Assembly (NCBI RefSeq): GCF_001425835.1 | Contig: NZ_LMDP01000003.1 | Location: forward strand, 628,001 to 692,000 | Reading direction: 5' to 3' | Length of the DNA: 64,000 nucleotides | DNA from: Afipia sp. Root123D2 | GTDB taxonomy: Bacteria > Pseudomonadota > Alphaproteobacteria > Rhizobiales > Xanthobacteraceae | Shown here: positions 50,038-57,478 of the stretch, piece after piece | Layout of the letters: each line of letters opens with the position of its first letter | How positions within the stretch are numbered: the first letter of the stretch is position 1 | The notes under the pieces: generated by a model | The model's database searches: none | What the model saw: the letters and a program-made list of their open reading frames with translations, nothing else | Told to the model about the DNA's origin: nothing | Program-made: the position numbers and the translations under genes

Positions 50038-51453
50038 ATGGCCAGTCTGACCGTCCGCAAGCTCGACGACGATCTGAAAACCGCCCTGCGGCTGCGGGCG
50101 GCCCGCCACGGCCGCTCGGTGGAGGACGAAGTCCGCGTCATCCTGCGTGAAGCCGCCGAGGGCCGCGAGGCCGCGCCGGCAATGGCTGCCCCCCGGACAG
50201 TCCGGCGCACGCAGGGAACTGCTCTTGAACTGCCGCGCGTCACGCTGATCATCGGCGGCGGCATTGCCGCCTACAAGGCGCTGGACCTCATCCGGCGGCT
50301 CAAGGAGCGCCGCATTCACGTGCGCTGCGTGATGACCCGCGCCGCGCAGCAATTCGTCACGCCGCTGACCGCGAGCGCGCTGGCCGATGAGCGCTGCTAC
50401 ACGGACTTGTTCGACGCCCAGAGCGAATTCGATGCCGGTCATATCCGCCTCGCTCGCGATACCGATTTGATCGTGGTCGCGCCGGCCACCGCCGACCTGA
50501 TGGCGAAGATGGCGCAGGGCCACGCCGACGATCTGGCGACCGCGATCCTGCTCGCGACCAATCGCCCGGTGCTGGTCGCGCCCGCGATGAATCCGCTGAT
50601 GTGGAGCAACGCCGCCACCCGGCGCAACGTGGCGCAGTTGTCGCGCGACGGCATCGCTTTCATCGGCCCCAATGCCGGCGAGATGGCGGAGGCCAACGAG
50701 GCCGGCGTCGGCCGCATGGCGGAGCCGGTGGAAATCGCCGACGTCGCCGACGTCATGCTGCGGCCGCCGCAGACGCAAAGCCTCGCGGGTAAATCGATCC
50801 TGATTACCGCAGGCCCCACGCACGAGCCGATCGACCCGGTGCGCTACATCGCCAACCGTTCCTCCGGCAAACAGGGCTATGCCATCGCAGCCGCGGCAGC
50901 AGCAGCCGGCGCCGACGTGACGCTGGTGTCGGGCCCTGTCGATCTCGACGCTCCGGCCGGCGTCAATGTCATCCATGTCGAATCGGCGCAGGACATGCTG
51001 GCGCAGGCGGAACAGGCGCTGCCCGCCGATATTGCGATCTTCGCCGCCGCCGTCGCCGACTGGCGCGTCGCCAATGCCGGGACGCAGAAAATCAAGAAAA
51101 CATCGGCCGGGATGCCGCCGCTGCAGCTGGTGGAAAATCCCGACATTCTGGCAACCATCGCCAGACGCGCCGAAAACCGCCCCGATCTCGTCATCGGTTT
51201 CGCGGCGGAAACCGAAAACCTGCTCGATAACGCAAGATCGAAGCTGAAGCGCAAAGGCTGCGACTGGATCGTCGCCAATGACGTGTCCCCCGAAAGCGGC
51301 GTGATGGGCGGCGATCGCAACACCGTGCATATCGTCACCGCCGACGGCATCGACTCGTGGCCGGTGATGACCAAGGACGAAGTCGCCGCCGCGCTGGTCA
51401 CGCGCATCGCCCAATCGACGAAAGACCCTGCGATGAAGGACCCTGCCCCATGA
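50038..51453 (+). CDS. coaBC: CoaBC (Dfp) with an N-terminal FitA-like ribbon-helix-helix domain
   Basis: Bifunctional coenzyme A enzyme: CoaB joins cysteine to phosphopantothenate and CoaC decarboxylates the product. Of 471 residues, 1-45 ([20 protein letters not shown], then [13 protein letters not shown]) are a FitA-like antitoxin-type DNA-binding domain. CoaC begins near residue 65 ([16 protein letters not shown]), with H135 in GHIRLA and [10 protein letters not shown]. CoaB begins near 252 ([19 protein letters not shown], then [11 protein letters not shown]). The substrate-clamp loop reads [15 protein letters not shown], lacking the cysteine of E. coli. The ATG at 50038 has TGAGGA at 50028-50033. 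dut overlaps the stop (ATGA). Confidence 0.95.
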   Translation: MASLTVRKLDDDLKTALRLRAARHGRSVEDEVRVILREAAEGREAAPAMAAPRTVRRTQGTALELPRVTLIIGGGIAAYKALDLIRRLKERRIHVRCVMTRAAQQFVTPLTASALADERCYTDLFDAQSEFDAGHIRLARDTDLIVVAPATADLMAKMAQGHADDLATAILLATNRPVLVAPAMNPLMWSNAATRRNVAQLSRDGIAFIGPNAGEMAEANEAGVGRMAEPVEIADVADVMLRPPQTQSLAGKSILITAGPTHEPIDPVRYIANRSSGKQGYAIAAAAAAAGADVTLVSGPVDLDAPAGVNVIHVESAQDMLAQAEQALPADIAIFAAAVADWRVANAGTQKIKKTSAGMPPLQLVENPDILATIARRAENRPDLVIGFAAETENLLDNARSKLKRKGCDWIVANDVSPESGVMGGDRNTVHIVTADGIDSWPVMTKDEVAAALVTRIAQSTKDPAMKDPAP

Positions 51454-51908
51454 GCGTTCCCGTCGTTGTCGACGTACGGCAACTGCCCCATGCCGATGGC
51501 CTTGCGCTGCCGGCCTATCAAAGCGCGGATGCCGCCGGCCTCGATCTGCTGGCCGCAATCCCGCACGATGCACCGCTCGACCTGGCGCCGGGAACATATG
51601 CCATGGTCCCAACCGGACTGGTCATCGCGCTGCCCTCCGGCTTTGAGGCGCAGGTGCGGCCTCGTTCGGGGCTTGCGGCGAAGCACGGCGTGACGGTGTT
51701 GAATTCGCCGGGCACGGTCGACGCCGACTATCGCGGCGAGGTCAACGTGCTGCTGATCAACCACGGCAAGGACACCTTCACGATCCGGCGCGGGGAGCGC
51801 ATCGCGCAGATAGTGATCGCGCCGGTGGTTCAGGCGCAACTGGCGGCCGTGACCTCGATCGCGCCGACCGAGCGCGGCAGCGGCGGCTTCGGTTCCACCG
51901 GCCGCTAA
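51450..51908 (+). CDS. dut: Deoxyuridine 5'-triphosphate nucleotidohydrolase
   Basis: Hydrolyses dUTP to dUMP, keeping uracil out of DNA. The 152 residues carry the five trimeric dUTPase motifs: [54 protein letters not shown] and the C-terminal [12 protein letters not shown]. Coupled to coaBC by a four-base overlap, a common neighbour pair in bacteria. Confidence 0.97.
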   Translation: MSVPVVVDVRQLPHADGLALPAYQSADAAGLDLLAAIPHDAPLDLAPGTYAMVPTGLVIALPSGFEAQVRPRSGLAAKHGVTVLNSPGTVDADYRGEVNVLLINHGKDTFTIRRGERIAQIVIAPVVQAQLAAVTSIAPTERGSGGFGSTGR

Positions 51909-51946
51909 AACCTGCCTCAAATTGACCGGATGCGCTGCACCAAGCG

Positions 51947-51962
51947 TTAACGCCCCGCTTAA
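51947..51962. promoter_or_regulatory. CtrA-like TTAA pair upstream of divL (imperfect)
   Basis: TTAA at 51947-51950 and TTAA at 51959-51962 are separated by eight bases; the CtrA consensus has seven. GCGTTAACGC (51944-51953) is itself palindromic. It lies 100 bases before the likely divL start. It is interesting because DivL acts in the CtrA pathway, but it is not a full match. Confidence 0.3.
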
Positions 51963-52061
51963 TTACCGCTCGCGATTCACGTTCACGGTCTGGACTCTTA
52001 CCCGGTGAGTCCTCTTGGGGATATTGTCTTTCGATTCGCGAATTGCGGTTGGGACCACTCC

Positions 52062-54599
52062 ATGTCGGGCGTGATAGGGGCGATGCGTCGAACCCTGTTG
52101 TCGTGCACTTCGATCGTGCATGGCGGCACCGCGCGCCTGTGCGCCCGTCTCGCCGCAGCCACCGCCTTTGCCGCGATAACATCACCCGCCGACGCCGCCG
52201 AACCGGGCATGATCGACACCACGATGGCGTTGTTTGCCGGGCTGCATCGTCAGGAAGCCGCAGCACTCGCCGTGGCGGCGTCCGTGCTCGGCTTTTCGGT
52301 GGTCGCCGCCATTCTGCTGATGCGCACCCGCGTCCGCGCCGCGAAAATCGAATCGCAGTTGCGCGCGGAGAACCAGACTCTGCAATCCGAATCCGACCGG
52401 TTCCGCGCGCTGCTGTTTGCCGAACCGCAGGTGCTAATCTCGTGGGCCGCGGGCGAGGACCGGCCCGACATTTCAGGCGACGTCGCTTTGCTGGTGCCGC
52501 AGGGCGCGGCCCACCCGCCGCAGCGCATCCTCGCCTTTGGAACCTGGCTGCAGCCCGAGCAGGCCCTGGCAATCGACCACGCGATCGACGCGTTGCGTGA
52601 GGCCGGCGAAGGTTTCCTGCTCAATCTCACCACATCGGCGGGCCGCACCATCGAAGCAATGGGCCGCGCCATCGGTGGACAGGCCATCGTCAGGATTCGC
52701 GAACTCTCCAGCGTCCGGCTGGAACTCGCGGAAATGACCATCCGTCATCGCCGCCTGCTTGAAGAGACGGACGCGCTGCGCGCCTTTGCCGCCGTCGCAC
52801 CGATGCCGATCTGGGCGAAGAACGCCACCGGCGGTCTGGCGTTCGCGAATGCCGCCTATGCTCAGGCGACCGAAGCGGCCAACGTTCCCGACGCGATGAC
52901 ACGCAATCTCGAATTGCTCGACAGCGCCGACCGCGGCGAGATGGCGCGCGCGCTCGCCGAGGGCCGCCCCTACCACGCCAGGGTTCCAGTCGCGATCAGC
53001 GGCCAGCGCCGGATCTTCGATGTTCACGCCCTCAATGTTGCCGGCGGCAGCGCCGGCATGGCCATCGACGCCACCGAAGCCGATGCGCTGGGCGCGGCGC
53101 TGGTGCGGATGGCGGAAGCCCATCGGCGAATGCTCGACCAGCTGTCGTCCGGCGTTGCGGTGTTCGACGCCCACAAGCGGCTTGCCTTCTATAACGACTC
53201 TTACCGGCGGCTGTGGGATCTCGACCCCGCCTTCCTCGATTCCAATCCCGACGATTCGAGTGTGCTGGAAAAATTGCGCGCCGCGCGCAAAATTCCCGAG
53301 CAGCAGGATTTCCGCGCGTGGAAGAACCGGCTTCACGAGGCCTATCGTGCGGTCGAGCCGACAAAGGACACCTGGTATCTGCCCGACGGCCGCGCCATCA
53401 GCATCGTCACCACGCCTAATCCCGAAGGCGGCGTGACCTATCTGTTCGACGACGTCACCGAAGGCCTGAAACTGCAGCGCCAGAACGACGGCCTGTTACG
53501 GGTCCAGCGCGAAACCCTCGACAACCTCGCTGAAGCGGTGGCGGTGTTCGGCGGCAACGGCCGGGCGCGGCTGTTCAATCCGCCGTTCGCACGGATGTGG
53601 AAGCTGTCCGCTGAAGAACTAACGCAGCAGCCGCATATCGAAACCATCGAACAATGGTGCCGGCCGCTGTTCGACGACGACGCGGCCTGGCAGGCGCTGC
53701 GCGGTGCGATCACCGGCATCGACAATCGCTCGTCGGTGCAGTTGCGGCTGGAGCGCCGCGACGGCAGCGTGCTCGACTGCATGACGATCCCGCTGCCCGA
53801 CGGCGCGACGATGCTGACGTTCCAGGACGTCACCGACACCGTGAATGTCGAGCGCGCGCTGCGCGAACGAAACGAAGCGCTCGAGACCGCCGACCAGATG
53901 AAGGTCGATTTCGTCCATCACGTGTCCTACGAACTGCGCTCGCCGCTGACCACGATCATCGGCTTCGCGCATTTCCTCAACGACCCCGCCACCGGCCCGA
54001 TGTCGCTGAAGCAGAGCGAATATCTCGGCTACATCACGACCTCGACCAACGCGCTGCTTGCGATCATCAACAACATCCTCGACCTCGCGACCATCGACGC
54101 CGGCGCGATGACGCTCGATCTCGGCCCGGTCGACCTGCGTAAAACCGTCGAAGATGCAGCCGCAGGCATTCAGGATCGGCTGGCGCGCGAAAACATCGCG
54201 CTGAGCGTCGACATCGATCCGACAATCGGAACCTTCGTCGCCGACGAGCGGCGTATCGTGCAGGTGCTGTACAATCTGCTCGCCAACGCGGTTGGATTCT
54301 CACCACAGAACGGCACGATCGCACTGAGCGCCAAGCGCAGCCATGACCGCGTCATCTTTTCGGTAACGGATTCCGGACCCGGCATTCCGGCGGGGGTCAA
54401 GGACAAGGTGTTCGACTGGTTCGAAAGTCATGCCAACGGTTCGCGCCATCGCGGCGCGGGTCTCGGCCTGTCGCTGGTGCGCTCATTCGTCGAGCTGCAC
54501 GGCGGCAAGGTGCGGGTCGATTCCGTTGTCGGACAGGGCACCACTGTCGCCTGCGAATTCCCCATCGACCAGACCGCACACCGCAACGCCGCCGAATGA
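52062..54599 (+). CDS. divL: DivL-like sensor kinase homologue with tyrosine at the phosphoacceptor site
   Basis: About 845 residues. An N-terminal hydrophobic signal/TM region is followed by a membrane segment (AALAVAASVLGFSVVAAILL). PAS-like domains follow (PMPIWAKNATGGLAFANAAY, SSGVAVFDAHKRLAFYNDSY, AEAVAVFGGNGRARLFNPPF). The H-box reads HVSYELRSPLTT, so the normal His is a Tyr at about residue 623, the hallmark of DivL. The ATPase domain has LYNLLANAVGFSP, VTDSGPGIP and RGAGLGLSLV. In Caulobacter, DivL controls CckA and hence CtrA. Starts at 52062, 52083 and a GTG at 52005 are possible. The stop overlaps tsaE-amgK. Confidence 0.92.
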   Translation: MSGVIGAMRRTLLSCTSIVHGGTARLCARLAAATAFAAITSPADAAEPGMIDTTMALFAGLHRQEAAALAVAASVLGFSVVAAILLMRTRVRAAKIESQLRAENQTLQSESDRFRALLFAEPQVLISWAAGEDRPDISGDVALLVPQGAAHPPQRILAFGTWLQPEQALAIDHAIDALREAGEGFLLNLTTSAGRTIEAMGRAIGGQAIVRIRELSSVRLELAEMTIRHRRLLEETDALRAFAAVAPMPIWAKNATGGLAFANAAYAQATEAANVPDAMTRNLELLDSADRGEMARALAEGRPYHARVPVAISGQRRIFDVHALNVAGGSAGMAIDATEADALGAALVRMAEAHRRMLDQLSSGVAVFDAHKRLAFYNDSYRRLWDLDPAFLDSNPDDSSVLEKLRAARKIPEQQDFRAWKNRLHEAYRAVEPTKDTWYLPDGRAISIVTTPNPEGGVTYLFDDVTEGLKLQRQNDGLLRVQRETLDNLAEAVAVFGGNGRARLFNPPFARMWKLSAEELTQQPHIETIEQWCRPLFDDDAAWQALRGAITGIDNRSSVQLRLERRDGSVLDCMTIPLPDGATMLTFQDVTDTVNVERALRERNEALETADQMKVDFVHHVSYELRSPLTTIIGFAHFLNDPATGPMSLKQSEYLGYITTSTNALLAIINNILDLATIDAGAMTLDLGPVDLRKTVEDAAAGIQDRLARENIALSVDIDPTIGTFVADERRIVQVLYNLLANAVGFSPQNGTIALSAKRSHDRVIFSVTDSGPGIPAGVKDKVFDWFESHANGSRHRGAGLGLSLVRSFVELHGGKVRVDSVVGQGTTVACEFPIDQTAHRNAAE

Positions 54600-56125
54600 G
54601 CGACCCATCGACCTTCTCGGTTGCGCTCGCGAACGAAACCGCCACCGCGCAACTGATGGCCGACCTGGCGCTGCTGATCGGCCCCGGCGATGTCATCACC
54701 TTGTCGGGCGATCTCGGGGCCGGCAAGACCGCCGCCGCGCGGGCGCTGATCCGCTATCTCGCCGGCGACGACGATTTCGAGGTGCCAAGCCCGACTTTCA
54801 CCCTCGCCCAAACCTACGAGCTGTCCGCCTATCCGGTGCTGCATGCCGATCTCTACCGGATCAGCGATCCGTCCGAGCTCGAGGAGATCGGGCTGGCGCC
54901 GCTGCCCGAAGACACTGTTTGTCTGATCGAATGGCCCGAGCGCGCGCCGAACATGCTGCCGCGTAGCCGCATCGACATCGCGCTGACCCATCGGCCCTCA
55001 CTTGGCTCCTCGGCACGCGCGGCGGAAATCACCGGCTTCGGCGACGCCTCGCCCAAGGTTACGCGGCTGATCGCGCTGCGGCGCTTCATCAACATGTCGG
55101 GCCACGCCGAGGCGAAGCGCCGGCGGATGCCGGGCGATGCGTCGACACGCTCCTACGCACGTCTGATCGGCCGCGACTCGTCGCTGATCCTGATGAATTC
55201 GCCGCCACGGCCCGACGGACCGGCGATCTATGACGGCAAAAGCTACAGCGCGGCGGTGCATCTCGCCGAGGACGTGAGGCCGTTCGTCGCCATGGCCAAC
55301 GGACTGCGCGATCGCGGTTTCTCCGCACCCGCCATCCTTGATGCCGATCTCGATTCGGGATTTCTCATCACCGAGGATTTCGGCACCGCGACTTTCATCA
55401 CGGGAGATCCACCGGCGCCGATTGCTTCGCGCTATCAGGCGGCGGTCGACATGCTGGCAACGCTGCACAGTGAAGCGCTGCCCGAGACCCTGCCGCTTGC
55501 GCCGCAGGCAGACTATGACATTCCGCACTTCGACCTCGAAGCCATGATGACCGAAGTCGGGTTGATGCTCGAATGGTATCTTCCCGATCGCGATGTCGAA
55601 TTGCCGCCGCGCGCCCACGCCGAATTCATCCTGATCTGGCGTGAACTGCTGACCAAGGCCGATGCCGCGCCCAAGACCTGGATGCTGCGCGATTTCCATT
55701 CGCCCAACCTGATCTGGCTCGACGACCGGCCGGGCATCGGGAAGGTCGGCGTGCTGGATTTTCAGGACGCCGTGATCGGCCCCACCGCCTACGATCTCGT
55801 GTCGCTGCTGCAGGACGCGCGCATCGACGTTCCGGAATCGATCGAGCTCGCGATGCTGGCGCGCTATGTCGCCGGACGGCGGGCCGCTGACCCGTCATTC
55901 GATCCCTCCGCCTTCGCCGAGACCTACGCGGCGATGTCCGCCCAGCGGAATACGCGACTGCTGGGAACTTTCGCGCGGTTGAACCGGCGCGACGGCAAGC
56001 CGCATTATCTGCGGCACCAGCCGCGGATCTGGACCTATCTCAGCCGCGCTTTTGCCCATCCGTCGCTGGCCCGGCTCAAGGAATGGAGCCTCGCCCACGT
56101 TCCGCCGCCGGTCGCAGCGCCCTGA
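54596..56125 (+). CDS. TsaE-AmgK fusion protein
   Basis: A 509-residue two-domain protein. Residues ~1-160 are TsaE, the ATPase of t6A tRNA modification, with Walker A GDLGAGKT at 38-45 and FEVPSPTFTLAQTYE. Residues ~165-509 are an aminoglycoside-phosphotransferase-fold kinase of the AmgK type (N-acetylmuramate/N-acetylglucosamine 1-kinase): MPGDASTRSYARL, catalytic loop LRDFHSPNLIWLDD and metal site GVLDFQDAVIGPTAYDLVSLLQD. murU two genes downstream is the next step of the same recycling route. Coupled to divL (ATGA). Confidence 0.93.
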   Translation: MSDPSTFSVALANETATAQLMADLALLIGPGDVITLSGDLGAGKTAAARALIRYLAGDDDFEVPSPTFTLAQTYELSAYPVLHADLYRISDPSELEEIGLAPLPEDTVCLIEWPERAPNMLPRSRIDIALTHRPSLGSSARAAEITGFGDASPKVTRLIALRRFINMSGHAEAKRRRMPGDASTRSYARLIGRDSSLILMNSPPRPDGPAIYDGKSYSAAVHLAEDVRPFVAMANGLRDRGFSAPAILDADLDSGFLITEDFGTATFITGDPPAPIASRYQAAVDMLATLHSEALPETLPLAPQADYDIPHFDLEAMMTEVGLMLEWYLPDRDVELPPRAHAEFILIWRELLTKADAAPKTWMLRDFHSPNLIWLDDRPGIGKVGVLDFQDAVIGPTAYDLVSLLQDARIDVPESIELAMLARYVAGRRAADPSFDPSAFAETYAAMSAQRNTRLLGTFARLNRRDGKPHYLRHQPRIWTYLSRAFAHPSLARLKEWSLAHVPPPVAAP

Positions 56126-56228
56126 CAACATCGTTTTTTACCCGCTGTTCATCATCTCACCGCTACCTTGCCCCAAATTTCCCGGCACTGCCCGCCGGAG
56201 ACCGTAGCAACTGGCTGGAGCAGCGAGA

Positions 56229-56549
56229 ATGGCTGAAAGGCAACGAGGCGAGCGCGTGGTTTTCGAACGGGGATTCTCCGCGCACATGATGGGCATCGAC
56301 GGCACATGGCGCCGTGAATGCCTCGTCGAGGACATTTCCGAAACCGGCGCCAAGCTCACGGTCGACGGTTCGGTGGAAGGCCTCAACCTCAAGGAATTCT
56401 TCCTGCTGCTGTCCTCGACCGGCCTTGCCTATCGGCGCTGCGAGCTGTCCTGGGTCAATGGCGAACAGATCGGCGTCGGTTTCCTGAAGCCCGCGGACGG
56501 CAAGAAAAAGGTCCGGCGGAATACCGGCGCGCAGGTCGTCGAGGTCTGA
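56229..56549 (+). CDS. PilZ-domain protein
   Basis: A 106-residue single PilZ domain, a fold that commonly binds cyclic di-GMP. The DxSxxG motif is D35-I-S37-E-T-G40 in CLVEDISETGAKLTVDG. EFFLLLSSTGLAYRRCELSW forms the barrel. The N-terminal arginine motif is not canonical: the start reads MAERQRGERVVFERG with no strict RxxxR, so c-di-GMP binding is uncertain. It lies between amgK and murU on the same strand. Confidence 0.88.
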   Translation: MAERQRGERVVFERGFSAHMMGIDGTWRRECLVEDISETGAKLTVDGSVEGLNLKEFFLLLSSTGLAYRRCELSWVNGEQIGVGFLKPADGKKKVRRNTGAQVVEV

Positions 56550-56692
56550 TTTCACCGCGAGATTCTTCAAAACGGCCGAGTCGCACCACCGTCACATTCG
56601 GCCGATAGACAGGCGCCGATGCGCCGCCGCCCGGTGGATGCTATCGTCACCCGCCGATGTGGCCCGTGACGCTGTGTGAGAAATTCCCGACA

Positions 56693-57415
56693 ATGCCCGT
56701 CAAACCGACAACTGCCATGGTCCTCGCCGCCGGGTTCGGCGTGCGGATGCGGCCGCTGACCGACCATCGGCCAAAACCGCTGGTTGAGGTGGCAGGCAAG
56801 CCGCTGCTCGATCATGTGCTCGACCGGCTCCGGGAGGTCGATGTCAAAACCGCCGTGGTCAATGTGCACTACCTGCCCGACCAGATCATCCGGCATGTCG
56901 CCTCGCGCGACGCGCCCCGCGTTATCATCTCCGACGAGCGCGACGTGGTCCTCGGCACCGGCGGCGGCGTGGTCAAGGCGCTGCCCCTGCTCGGCTCTGC
57001 ACCGTTTTTTCATCTCAACGCCGACACGATGTGGATCGATAGCGTCCAGCCAAATCTGGCGCGCCTCGCCGAGGCCTTCGATCCAGCGAAAATGGATATC
57101 CTTCTGCTGATGGCGCCGACCGCGAGCAGCATCGGCTATGCCGGCGCCGGCGACTACGCCATGATGACCGATGGTACCTTGCGCAAGCGCAAGGAGCATC
57201 AGGTGGTGCCGTTCGTCTATGCCGGCGCTGCGATCATGGCGCCCGGAATTTTCAAGGACGCGCCGCAGGGCGAATTCTCGCTGACCAAAATCTTCGATCG
57301 CGCCAACGAACAGGAGCGCCTGTTCGGGTTGCGGCTTGAGGGCGTGTGGATGCATGTCGGCACGCCGGACGCTGTCGGCGCCGCCGAGGCAGCCCTTCTC
57401 GCCAGCGCGGCGTAA
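56693..57415 (+). CDS. murU: MurU-type nucleotidyltransferase
   Basis: A 240-residue sugar-1-phosphate nucleotidyltransferase. The N-terminal signature is AMVLAAGFGVRMRPLTDHRPKPLVEVAGKPLL in outline, followed by VNVHYLPDQI, the VLGTGGGVVKALPLL nucleotide loop and LNADTMW with the metal Asp. By position after an AmgK domain it most likely makes UDP-MurNAc from MurNAc-1-phosphate and UTP in peptidoglycan recycling, which bypasses fosfomycin-sensitive MurA. Mannose-1-phosphate guanylyltransferase is the alternative label. An upstream ATG at 56657 is possible. Confidence 0.88.
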   Translation: MPVKPTTAMVLAAGFGVRMRPLTDHRPKPLVEVAGKPLLDHVLDRLREVDVKTAVVNVHYLPDQIIRHVASRDAPRVIISDERDVVLGTGGGVVKALPLLGSAPFFHLNADTMWIDSVQPNLARLAEAFDPAKMDILLLMAPTASSIGYAGAGDYAMMTDGTLRKRKEHQVVPFVYAGAAIMAPGIFKDAPQGEFSLTKIFDRANEQERLFGLRLEGVWMHVGTPDAVGAAEAALLASAA

Positions 57416-57478
57416 TTCGATACTCCCACTTCGCACCTCGCACGTGCCATGATGCGCCCTGATCGAATCGGGACGTTC

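Noticed and set aside
50038-50175. A complete FitAB toxin-antitoxin pair
   Set aside because: Only the antitoxin-like half exists and it is fused in frame to CoaBC; no PIN-domain toxin is found next to it.
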